7,234 nucleotides of DNA from Chrysiogenia bacterium (GTDB lineage Bacteria; JAGRBM01), in NCBI GenBank assembly GCA_020434085.1, contig JAGRBM010000514.1:1-7234 (forward strand), in the 5' to 3' direction. Under the pieces are notes generated by a model. The model saw only the letters and a program-made list of their open reading frames with translations, was not told the DNA's origin and did no database searches. Below, in pieces: positions 1-5,459 of this stretch. The first letter of the stretch is position 1. Each line of letters begins with the position of its first letter. The position numbers and the translations under genes are program-made.

Positions 1-366
1 CGCAAAGCCCGCGTGCAGCGCATTCGAGAGGACGTGGTAGGCGGCCACGTGGTCTTCGAAGAAATACCACTGCGCCGCGAAGCTGAAGTTCGAGAGCGGG
101 CGCAGCTTGGCGGGCCCATCAAAGGCCGCCGCCCACCACGTTCCCAGGTCCCAGGGCCGGAACTTCGTCACGCCCGCGTTGTCCTGCAGGGTGGCCAGGT
201 CATCGAAGACGAACACGCCGTCGAGGTTGCTCAGGCTGAAGACGGCAAAGACCAGGGCGAAGATCGCCAGCGCTAGCTTGCCCGTCGCGGGGATCTTTTC
301 CTCGGCAGGTTTCACGCCGGAGCGCGCGGCTGATTTTCCCGACTTGTTGGTGCGTTTCTTTGCCAT
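1..366 (-). CDS. N-terminal part of a TMTC-like GT-C glycosyltransferase membrane protein (cut by window edge)
   Basis: Only the first 122 codons are present; the frame is open to base 1. It starts at ATG 366 and begins with a Lys/Arg-rich cytoplasmic tail (MAKKRTNKSGK), then one hydrophobic helix (about residues 31-46, LALAIFALVFAVFSL). A first luminal/periplasmic loop follows with FVFDD (52-56), RPL (89-91) and YHVLSNALH (110-118). The order 'FDD, then RPL, then YHxxNxxLH' just after helix 1 is typical of bacterial TPR-containing proteins related to TMTC O-mannosyltransferases and other GT-C polyprenyl-phosphate sugar transferases, where the acidic pair in loop 1 is catalytic. The C-terminal helices and any TPR repeats lie outside the window, so substrate and exact family are inferred. 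It sits 54 bases downstream of the cardiolipin synthase gene on the same strand and may share its transcript. No strong Shine-Dalgarno sequence is visible before the ATG. Confidence 0.72.
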   Translation of the reverse strand, partial: MAKKRTNKSGKSAARSGVKPAEEKIPATGKLALAIFALVFAVFSLSNLDGVFVFDDLATLQDNAGVTKFRPWDLGTWWAAAFDGPAKLRPLSNFSFAAQWYFFEDHVAAYHVLSNALHAGFA

Positions 367-420
367 TGGGTGCGCCAACCATAGGCCGCGCGGGCCAAGG
401 CTTCAATATGCCCGGCTGCC

Positions 421-1890
421 CTACACCACCGGCCCCAGGATCCGGGCGACGGACTCCACGCTCTTTTGCCAGGTGGAGCGCGCGGCAAAGGCCGCCGGAT
501 CGACACGCGTGGAGGCAAGCGTGTCCTTGACGAAGAATTCCTCGAGCCGCCCGGCGAAGTCCTGCCCGTAGACGTAGGCGTTGACTTCAAAAGCCAGCCG
601 GAAGCTGCGCGTGTCCATGTTCGCACTGCCCAGGCTGCACAGCGCGCCGTCAATCACGATGCCCTTGGCGTGGAGCATGGAGGCTTTGTATTCATGGATC
701 GCCACTCCCGACTCTAGAAGCTCTTCGTAGAAACTTCGCCCCACCAGGTCGGCCAGCGGGTGATTCGAGCGCTTGGGGACCAGCAGCCGCACATCCACCC
801 CGCGCAGCGCAGCCAACGTGATCGCGCTGGCCAGCGTGGGATCGGGGACGAAGTAGGGCGTCGTAATATAGATCCGCTCGCGCGCGCTCTGGATCATGGC
901 GACGGTGAGCTGATGGAGCTTCGAGAACTGCTGGGCCGGCGCGCTCGGGACGATCTGCACGTAGTCGAACCCCATCGCATGCGGCGGCGGAAAATGCCGG
1001 GGCTCGGCCAGCACGTTGCCGGTGGCGAAGTACCAGTCGCCGGCGAAGATTTCCTGTATCTGCGCGGCCGCAGGCCCCGAGACTCCCACCCAGGTATCGC
1101 GCCAGGGCTCCCCCTGCTTGCCGTGCAGGCCTGCGTAGGCATCACCGATGTTCATGCCCCCCACGCAGGCGCGAACGCCGTCAGCGACCAGTAATTTGCG
1201 GTGATTGCGCAGGTTGTAGACGGCCCAGCCCTTGAGCGGGCCCACAGGCAGGAAGCGCGCCACCTCCCCGCCTGCCTGTCGCAACGGCGCGAAGAAACGC
1301 TCGCGCGTGAGATAGCTGCCCACCGCATCGATGAGCAGACGCACCTGCACGCCGCGCTGGGCCGCGCGAATGAGAGCGTCGCGCATGCGCGTTCCGGTAC
1401 GGTCACTCTGAAAGATGAAAAATTCCATGTGCACGTGATGGCGCGCGCCGTCGATGAGCGCTTCCATCCGCTCGAAGCTCTCCACGCCGTCGATGCTCAC
1501 ATCAACCTGATTGCCGCCGGTGGGCAACCACAGTCCGAGGCGCTGCGCCACGGTGATGAGCGCCGGATCGACGCCGTCGATCACGCCCTGCTCGGGCTTT
1601 TCCTGCCCGTCGCGCACCTGCACCACAAAGCGCTCGATGTGCTCGTTGGCGCGGGCCTTATCCTCGGTGCGGATTCGCAGGCGGTTACCGCCCAGCAGGA
1701 CAAAGAAGAGAACCCCCACATAGGGGAAGAGGATGATGGTGATGAGCCAGGCAAGCGTGGCGCCCGGTTCGGCCTTTCGGCTCAGGATGCGCGGGATGTA
1801 GAGCAACGTCACCACGTAGCCGCCCACCGTGAGCGCTACCGCCGTCCAGATCTGCATTGTCGTCTGCTCGTCCACCGCGCGTCCCTTCAC
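421..1890 (-). CDS. cls: Cardiolipin synthase, two-HKD phospholipase D family (ClsA-like)
   Basis: Predicted inner-membrane enzyme that joins two phosphatidylglycerol molecules into cardiolipin plus glycerol. The 489-residue frame matches the usual 480-510 length of ClsA-type enzymes. Two hydrophobic helices at the N terminus (about 14-34 and 44-66) form the usual hairpin anchor. Both catalytic HKD motifs are complete: H230-K232-D237 within NHRKLLVADG, followed by GGMNIGD, and H407-K409-D414 within LHAKGIVIDG, followed by GSANMD. The enzyme therefore looks active. The start is uncertain. The longest frame begins at GTG 1890, with AAGGG 8 bases upstream inside a small hairpin. GTG 1875 has AAGGGA 6 bases upstream, and ATG 1857 starts just before helix 1. 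All keep both helices. The gene lies 58 bases after the pseudo-kinase gene and 54 before the GT-C gene, same strand. PLD-family relatives other than Cls are less likely given the N-terminal hairpin and overall length. Confidence 0.93.
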   Translation of the reverse strand: MKGRAVDEQTTMQIWTAVALTVGGYVVTLLYIPRILSRKAEPGATLAWLITIILFPYVGVLFFVLLGGNRLRIRTEDKARANEHIERFVVQVRDGQEKPEQGVIDGVDPALITVAQRLGLWLPTGGNQVDVSIDGVESFERMEALIDGARHHVHMEFFIFQSDRTGTRMRDALIRAAQRGVQVRLLIDAVGSYLTRERFFAPLRQAGGEVARFLPVGPLKGWAVYNLRNHRKLLVADGVRACVGGMNIGDAYAGLHGKQGEPWRDTWVGVSGPAAAQIQEIFAGDWYFATGNVLAEPRHFPPPHAMGFDYVQIVPSAPAQQFSKLHQLTVAMIQSARERIYITTPYFVPDPTLASAITLAALRGVDVRLLVPKRSNHPLADLVGRSFYEELLESGVAIHEYKASMLHAKGIVIDGALCSLGSANMDTRSFRLAFEVNAYVYGQDFAGRLEEFFVKDTLASTRVDPAAFAARSTWQKSVESVARILGPVV

Positions 1891-1896
1891 GAGTGA

Positions 1897-1910
1897 CGCC
1901 CTTTCGGGCG
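1897..1910 (-). other. Small GAAA-loop hairpin just upstream of cls
   Basis: In the minus-strand RNA, CGCCC and GGGCG pair around a GAAA tetraloop, ending 6 bases before GTG 1890. The AAGGG that could serve as ribosome binding site for that start lies in the loop and 3' arm, so folding would favour initiation at GTG 1875 or ATG 1857. No U-tract follows, so it is not an intrinsic terminator. The same 14 bases occur inside the riboswitch at 5331-5344, but none of the other riboswitch segments is present here. Confidence 0.4.
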
Positions 1911-1948
1911 CGGGGTAAAGCTACCGTATTTTGGCGGATTGTGGCGAA

Positions 1949-3313
1949 TTACTTGCCCGCGGGGAGAATCACCTCGACGGTGATTTCGTCGTCCGAGCTG
2001 CCGGGGCCATCGGTGATGGCAAGACGTCCCTGATGGCGTGCCACCACGCGGTGGACAAAGGGAAAGCCGCTCTCGCCGGCGCCCACGCCCTCGCGGCAGG
2101 GCCATGAACAGCGGAACACCACTTCGCCGCCCTCCATGCGCGTGCCCAAATGGATCTGCGCGCCGGGCCGGGAGAGGCTTGCCAGCGCGCGCTCGATCAG
2201 GCTGTCCATCAGCCAGAGGAGTTCGATCCGCCCGCCGAAGACCTTCGGAGCGGCGGAATCGAGCGAGATGCTCACCATGAATTCCGAGGCATCGTGGCGC
2301 GCGCGCACCTGGGCGAGCGCGTCACTCACCAGCGCGTTGAGGCTCACCATTTCATGGTTGGCGGTTTGTTCGCGGCTCAGCCGGCCGAGTTCGGCCAGCA
2401 GGGTCTGCACGCGCGTCAGATGCGCGCCCAGTTGCTGGAGATCCTCGCGCGCGCCCTCTGCGCTCGCCTCGGCCAGCAGGCTGGAGACGAGCGCCCTGCC
2501 CTGCTCGGTGAGCAGTTCGAGCTCTCCGGTCACAGCGGCGGCGAGTTCGCCGGTCTGCACGCTGCGGCCGGCGCGCGCCAGGTGATGCTGCGTGGCATCG
2601 AGCCGCGCGCGCGTGCGCCCGAGCGCGCCCTCTTTCTCGATGAGCTGACCGCGCACGACCCACACCAGAAAGAAGACGAGCCAGGTCAGACCGATTACCC
2701 AGACGAGGTAGCTGCCGAACACCCCGGGGCTCAGATAGAGCGCCGCCAGCGCAGAGGTCGATGCCGCCGCGGCGTAACCCAGCAGGCCGAAGTACTCGCT
2801 GAGCGAGAGGCCCAGCAGAATGAGCGTCGCCATGATGAGACAGTAGACCCCCTCGCGGCGGCCGTAGATCAGCAGGATGAGCGGTGGGAGGCTCACGAAG
2901 AGGGTCAGGCCCGGAGATGAAAACGTGCCGATGTAGTGGAGCACCCAGAAGCACACCAGCGAGAAAAGCGTAAAGAATGCGTAGGGATAGAGCGCGGGTT
3001 CCTCGTCCTTCGCACGCAGCAGCCAGCCGCTTGCAGCAAAGAAGACAAAGATCGCACCGGCCAGCCAGAAGAGCAGGTTCATCTGGGAAAGCCCGGCCGG
3101 ATCGAGCGTTTCGACGGTCTGGAGCTGCGGGAGCATAAAGCTGAAAAAGATCAGCCAGGGAACGTCCACTGCAAGGCAGAGAAGCGAGAGGTAATAGGTC
3201 TTGTCACGGGAATTGTTGGCCAGCAGCCGCGCGGCCCACTGTTCAATGGATGCAACCGGCTCAACGGGCTGGCTGCGAGCAACCCCGCCCCGGTCACTCA
3301 CCTGCTGGTTCAT
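1949..3313 (-). CDS. Six-helix membrane sensor resembling a histidine kinase, with degenerate kinase core
   Basis: 454 residues from ATG 3313. About six hydrophobic helices occupy residues 40-62, 79-98, 108-128, 134-150, 155-175 and 198-220. A charged coiled-coil-like stretch (221-250), a dimerisation-like helical pair (252-320) and a C-terminal alpha/beta region shaped like a HATPase_c domain (325-454) follow. The segment GELAAAVTGELELL (255-268) matches the H-box of HisKA proteins (LAAGxAHExxxPL), but the phospho-accepting His is replaced by Gly263. The N-box position reads SLIERA (371-376), where kinases have NLxxNA, so the Mg-binding Asn is Arg375. No DxGxG box is present. The GxGLGL box is reduced to GESGFPF (413-419), and the usual end 'HxGRL...G...V.LP' is still recognisable (427-451). 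This points to a pseudo-kinase or scaffold sensor. No response regulator lies nearby. The gene begins 9 bases after the yciO-like stop; GGGGAG overlaps that stop codon, so translation is probably coupled. A divergent active kinase cannot be excluded without alignment. Confidence 0.78.
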   Translation of the reverse strand: MNQQVSDRGGVARSQPVEPVASIEQWAARLLANNSRDKTYYLSLLCLAVDVPWLIFFSFMLPQLQTVETLDPAGLSQMNLLFWLAGAIFVFFAASGWLLRAKDEEPALYPYAFFTLFSLVCFWVLHYIGTFSSPGLTLFVSLPPLILLIYGRREGVYCLIMATLILLGLSLSEYFGLLGYAAAASTSALAALYLSPGVFGSYLVWVIGLTWLVFFLVWVVRGQLIEKEGALGRTRARLDATQHHLARAGRSVQTGELAAAVTGELELLTEQGRALVSSLLAEASAEGAREDLQQLGAHLTRVQTLLAELGRLSREQTANHEMVSLNALVSDALAQVRARHDASEFMVSISLDSAAPKVFGGRIELLWLMDSLIERALASLSRPGAQIHLGTRMEGGEVVFRCSWPCREGVGAGESGFPFVHRVVARHQGRLAITDGPGSSDDEITVEVILPAGK

Positions 3314-3322
3314 AGGTGGCCG

Positions 3323-3964
3323 CTACTCCCCGGTCTCTTCGTCCCAGAACACTTCGCCCACGCCCTTGCGAAGCAGGCGCATGTGGCCGTCCTTGAGCTC
3401 CACAACCGTGCTCGGGTCCAGGTGCAGGATGCCGCCGTCGAAGACACAGTCGATGAGCTTGCCATAGCGCGCTTCGATGTCTTCGGGATCGTTGAGCATT
3501 TCCTTCTCTTCGGCCGGAACGTCAAATCGTGGGTCGGTCACGCTGGTCGTGATGATGGGATGGCCCAGTTCCTCGACAATGGCGCGGGGGAACGGGTGCT
3601 CGGGAATGCGCACGCCGACGGTCTTCTGATTGGTGGTGAACAGGCGCGGCACTTCGCGTGTGGCTTCCAGCACAAAGGTGTAGGGCCCCGGCAGGCGTGC
3701 CTTGAGCACGCGGTAGTCGGACTTCGAGACCCGCGCATATTGCGAGATATGCGCCAGGTCCGAGCAGATCATGGCCAGGGGCTTGCCCTGCTCCATGCGC
3801 TTGATCTGGTAGATGCGATTGACCGCGCGCTTGGAATGAAGGTCGCAGCCCAGGCCGTAGATCGTATCCGTGGGATAGACGATCACACCGCCGGTGCGCA
3901 GGATCTCGACGGCGCGCAAAACAGCCCGCCTGTCGCTCGATCCCGGATGTAGCTTCATTCGCAT
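3323..3964 (-). CDS. yciO: YciO/Sua5/YrdC-family protein (L-threonylcarbamoyladenylate synthase-like)
   Basis: 213 residues. The YrdC-like fold of TsaC/Sua5 uses L-threonine, bicarbonate and ATP to make threonylcarbamoyl-AMP for tRNA t6A37; the YciO branch has the same fold but a less certain cellular role. Visible family signatures are GGVIVYPTDTIYGLGCD near residue 25, the basic/hydrophobic segment KRMEQGKPLAMIC, LPGPYTFVLEAT, a GVRIP turn, and near the C terminus DPSTVVEL and LLRKGVGEVFW. The length and motifs (PLAMICSDL, PGPYTFVL, KTVGVRIP, TTS) match E. coli YciO better than TsaC, and there is no C-terminal Sua5 domain. Start: ATG 3964 or ATG 3958, both just before the conserved KLHPGSS. 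The frame stays open upstream to a TTG at 4126, but that stretch runs through an inverted repeat and gives an unfamily-like Pro-rich peptide, so it was not used. It is 9 bases upstream of the pseudo-kinase gene. Confidence 0.88.
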   Translation of the reverse strand: MRMKLHPGSSDRRAVLRAVEILRTGGVIVYPTDTIYGLGCDLHSKRAVNRIYQIKRMEQGKPLAMICSDLAHISQYARVSKSDYRVLKARLPGPYTFVLEATREVPRLFTTNQKTVGVRIPEHPFPRAIVEELGHPIITTSVTDPRFDVPAEEKEMLNDPEDIEARYGKLIDCVFDGGILHLDPSTVVELKDGHMRLLRKGVGEVFWDEETGE

Positions 3965-3971
3965 GATATGG

Positions 3972-4000
3972 AAGCTAGGTGCCGCATAGGGCCACGTCAA
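3972..4000 (-). promoter_or_regulatory. Candidate sigma-70 promoter for the yciO-like gene
   Basis: Reading the minus strand, TTGACG (4000-3995, five of six matches to the -35 consensus) is followed after 17 bases by TAGCTT (3977-3972, three of six matches to the -10). A start 6-8 bases further on would fall at about 3966-3964, on or next to ATG 3964, so the transcript would be leaderless or nearly so. This fits the absence of a Shine-Dalgarno sequence before either ATG. The -10 is weak and the call rests on pattern alone. Confidence 0.35.
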
Positions 4001-4053
4001 GGGGCTCCGGCGGCGAGGCAAACCGCCGAAGCAAGGATTGGAGAGAAAGGGTG

Positions 4054-4104
4054 GGTCACCCTCCCCTGGGGGATGGGGAGTGTGGGTGCACGGGGAGGGT
4101 GACC
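4054..4104. repeat. Perfect 13-bp inverted repeat with a 25-base loop
   Basis: GGTCACCCTCCCC at 4054-4066 is exactly mirrored by GGGGAGGGTGACC at 4092-4104. The arms enclose a strongly purine-biased spacer (4067-4091) that also contains two further G-rich runs. It lies 22 bases beyond the stop of the HD-GYP-like gene and about 90 bases before the yciO-like start. Either strand can form a strong hairpin. A good U-tract is missing on both sides: CTTTCTCTCC follows on the minus strand and GGGAAAATGA on the plus strand. It may be a 3' stabilising or Rho-related hairpin, or one copy of a dispersed palindromic repeat. Only one copy is visible in this window. Confidence 0.75.
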
Positions 4105-4126
4105 GGGAAAATGAATTGTTGAGCAA

Positions 4127-5137
4127 TCAACGGGCGATGCCGTACTGATTGCCCTCGAGCCCCGGTTCAGTCCGGCGCTCTGCCACGCGGATCTCATCGA
4201 CTGAGTAGTCTCCGCGCAAGTAACCTACGAGAAGTTTGACCGTCTTCACGTCTTCGCGTCCGTGCTTGGCGGCGTCCGCCAACGTATCGACCGCCCCACG
4301 GGGGGTGAACTGGTGAACGCGGAACGAGCGGGGCGAGATCATTCCCACAAAGGAATCGGCCACCTGCAGCACCGAGCGAATCTTCGCGAGCTTCTCGCGG
4401 TCATAGCCCGGCGCGTCGGGGACCCAGCGCTCGGCCGGGCTGTTGCGGTGGTGATGGAAGGCCAGCCACGCGGGCAGCGAGGGGCCCATAATCCGCGCAA
4501 CCAGCACGCCCGAGCTCATCTCGTGACTCATGTAGGCCTGATATTCTTCGACCTTGAGGCGCGTGACGCTGGTGAGCACCCCGCGCGGGACGCGCGAGAG
4601 TCCGATGTCACGCAGCAGGAACCCGAGCAGGGCCTCCTGCAGGAGTTTTTCGTCCTCGTAGCACTGGCGAAGCAGCAGCCCGGCGAGCGCGGAGGAAATA
4701 ATCACCTGCGCATAGGCCGAGGGGGAATGCTTTGCCAGGTCGTTGATCTCCGCCAGCAGGGCGCTGGGGATCTGAATGTCGCGCGAGACACGCATCGCTT
4801 CGAAACGCGCGCGCTCGGTATCGAAGATTGCGTCGTAGAGGGGATGGCGCAGGTATTTTTCCATGTCGCCGAAGAGCTGCGTGCGACGCAGCGAGGTGGT
4901 CATCGTATCGATGGGGGAGCGACGCTTGGCCAGGTCTTCGATGAACTGGGGGTTGACCATCTCGCCGCGCATGGCGACGGGCTGACCATTGGCGCTGTAG
5001 AGGTCGACGAAGACGCAGTGATAACGGCGTCCATCGGGTGCGCGATCACCCGTGGCACCACCGATTGTGGTACGAATGGTCTCGCGCCGTGTGCCCGGCG
5101 CGATGACCGGTCCCCTGTTGCCGTAACCTTGCTGCAC
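4127..5137 (-). CDS. Divergent HD-GYP-domain protein with degenerate catalytic motif
   Basis: 336 residues from GTG 5137, supported by AGGGGG 7 bases upstream. Residues 38-75 (RRYHCVFVDLY, then G-x-V and IEDLAKR) resemble the small beta-rich lead-in often found before HD-GYP domains. Residues 135-310 follow the HD-GYP pattern: KHSPSAYAQV at the first conserved His, LLRDIGLSRVP (174-184) where active enzymes have LLHDIGKxxxP, SHEMSSG (204-210), HHHRN (228-232), then VLQVADSFVGMISPR (256-270) matching 'ILxVADxFDAMxxxR'. The hallmark HD pair is R176-D177, the following Lys is Leu, and the GYP loop is replaced by APGYD (242-246). Active HD-GYP proteins hydrolyse c-di-GMP or 3',3'-cGAMP using two or three metals; loss of the HD histidine suggests a non-catalytic nucleotide-binding or scaffold role, though other His and Asp ligands remain. 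It has no signal peptide or membrane helix, so it is cytoplasmic. It is the first gene behind the cyclic-dinucleotide riboswitch at 5264-5364. Confidence 0.8.
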   Translation of the reverse strand: MQQGYGNRGPVIAPGTRRETIRTTIGGATGDRAPDGRRYHCVFVDLYSANGQPVAMRGEMVNPQFIEDLAKRRSPIDTMTTSLRRTQLFGDMEKYLRHPLYDAIFDTERARFEAMRVSRDIQIPSALLAEINDLAKHSPSAYAQVIISSALAGLLLRQCYEDEKLLQEALLGFLLRDIGLSRVPRGVLTSVTRLKVEEYQAYMSHEMSSGVLVARIMGPSLPAWLAFHHHRNSPAERWVPDAPGYDREKLAKIRSVLQVADSFVGMISPRSFRVHQFTPRGAVDTLADAAKHGREDVKTVKLLVGYLRGDYSVDEIRVAERRTEPGLEGNQYGIAR

Positions 5138-5138
5138 T

Positions 5139-5153
5139 ACCAGACCCCCTGGT
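5139..5153 (-). promoter_or_regulatory. Ribosome binding site in the loop of a hairpin, HD-GYP-like gene
   Basis: In the minus-strand RNA, ACCAG and CUGGU pair perfectly around a GGGGU loop, ending 1 base before GTG 5137. The loop and the last stem base carry the G-run (AGGGGG) that serves as Shine-Dalgarno sequence. Further upstream, CCCCCAGG (5210-5203) can pair with CCAGGGGG (5152-5145) with a single A-A mismatch, giving a possible anti-Shine-Dalgarno alternative. Translation control is inferred from these pairings only. Confidence 0.5.
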
Positions 5154-5174
5154 GTCCAAATACATCGCGTCCGT

Positions 5175-5191
5175 AAGCCCTGTTCGGGCCT
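5175..5191 (-). other. Leader hairpin between terminator-like stem and ribosome binding site
   Basis: In the minus-strand RNA, AGGCCC and GGGCUU pair (six pairs, one of them G-U) around a GAACA loop. It sits in the untranslated leader of the HD-GYP-like gene. No U-tract follows, so it is unlikely to terminate transcription. Its role is unknown. Confidence 0.35.
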
Positions 5192-5220
5192 GTCTCAAAT
5201 TGCCTGGGGGAGTAGATACA

Positions 5221-5254
5221 AGAAAGGCCACCCAAGCAGACAAGGCCCATTTCT
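5221..5254 (-). terminator. Terminator-like hairpin of the riboswitch expression platform
   Basis: In the minus-strand RNA, AGAAA (5254-5250) and GGCC (5247-5244) pair with GGCC (5229-5226) and UUUCU (5225-5221), with a two-base UG bulge and a 14-base loop. The stem runs into an interrupted U-rich tail, UUUCUUGUAUCU. It begins 9 bases after the riboswitch P1 helix ends, the normal place for a transcriptional expression platform. The 3' arm, GGUGGCC with the following U (5232-5225), can pair instead with the 3' end of the aptamer core, GGGCCGCC (5278-5271), over eight pairs including two G-U. The U-tract is imperfect, so termination strength is uncertain. Confidence 0.55.
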
Positions 5255-5263
5255 GGACGCTGT

Positions 5264-5364
5264 GTACTCTGGCGGCCCGACTGGCGTGAGCTTCAGCGGA
5301 TGAAGCCGGTAGCCTCGTGACTCTGCGTCCCGCCCTTTCGGGCGGTTTGCTCTGAGCAAAGTAC
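5264..5364 (-). promoter_or_regulatory. Cyclic-dinucleotide riboswitch, c-di-GMP-I/GEMM class, with A at the ligand-selectivity position
   Basis: The minus-strand RNA contains the conserved GEMM-I segments in order. P1 is GTACTTTG (5364-5357) with CAGAGTAC (5271-5264), eight pairs with one G-U. Next come CAGAGCAAACC (5354-5344), a perfect six-pair stem CCGCCC/GGGCGG capped by the diagnostic GAAA tetraloop (5345-5330), and GACGCAGAGTCACG (5329-5316). A second helix follows, with GGC/GCC (5314-5312, 5285-5283) and GCTTCA/TGAAGC (5306-5301, 5295-5290) flanking an internal loop at the tetraloop-receptor place. The closing CAGTCGGGCCGCC (5283-5271) matches the family's 3' AGxCGGGxxGCC. Aligned to the Vibrio cholerae Vc2 RNA, A47 is 5324, C92 is 5272, and the G20 position is A (5351). 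G20 selects c-di-GMP; A20 marks the GEMM-Ib variants that bind 3',3'-cGAMP. Numbering is from memory of Vc2, supported by the expected G21-C46 and C22-G45 pairs (5350/5325, 5349/5326). It controls the gene at 4127-5137. Confidence 0.88.
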
Positions 5365-5375
5365 CAATACCAAAA

Positions 5376-5408
5376 ACTATACTACGAGGCCTTGCGGCCC
5401 AATTGCAA
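5376..5408 (-). promoter_or_regulatory. Candidate sigma-70 promoter for the riboswitch transcript
   Basis: On the minus strand, TTGCAA (5408-5403) is followed 18 bases later by TAGTAT (5384-5379); an overlapping TATAGT (5381-5376) is the closer -10 match, five of six, but sets a longer spacer. Either choice puts the RNA start around 5368-5373, just ahead of the riboswitch P1 helix at 5364, which is where the aptamer structure requires it. The spacer is GC-rich and carries a GGCC-GGCC palindrome (5389-5398 region). Confidence 0.5.
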
Positions 5409-5459
5409 CGATTTTTTTGCCGCGGGAAGCCCCCGCCGATTAGGCTTGGGAAATCAGTA

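Noticed and set aside
367-420. Terminator between cls and the GT-C gene (GGCC-GCGCG-GGCC)
   Set aside because: The stem is only four pairs and no U-tract follows on the minus strand.
1201-1896. Long plus-strand ORF opposite cls, and similar ones at 2150-2920, 2936-3952 and 4262-5176
   Set aside because: They are antisense shadows of GC-rich genes with clear motifs on the minus strand, and their translations are His/Arg/Gln-rich without domains.
1897-1910. Second riboswitch upstream of cls
   Set aside because: It shares the 14-base CGCCCGAAAGGGCG hairpin with the riboswitch, but the flanking GCAAACC, GGGACGCA and 3' CGGGxxGCC segments are missing.
3965-4126. N-terminal extension of the yciO-like gene to a TTG at 4126
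   Set aside because: The extra 54 residues are Pro/Ser/His-rich, run through the inverted repeat and have no family match; the conserved domain begins right at ATG 3964/3958.
5046-5243. Short minus-strand ORF of 65 codons in the riboswitch leader
   Set aside because: It crosses the ribosome binding site region and overlaps the HD-GYP-like gene in another frame, with no family-like sequence; a leader peptide cannot be formally excluded.
5330-5348. Plus-strand intrinsic terminator (CCGCCC-TTTC-GGGCGG followed by TTT)
   Set aside because: No plus-strand gene ends just before it, the T-run is only three bases, and on the other strand the same bases form the GAAA-capped stem of the riboswitch with all its neighbouring conserved segments.
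5403-5459. Upstream TTG start for the HEAT-repeat protein
   Set aside because: It would bury the signal peptide behind 19 extra residues and overlaps the opposite-strand promoter; ATG 5460 gives a standard Sec signal.
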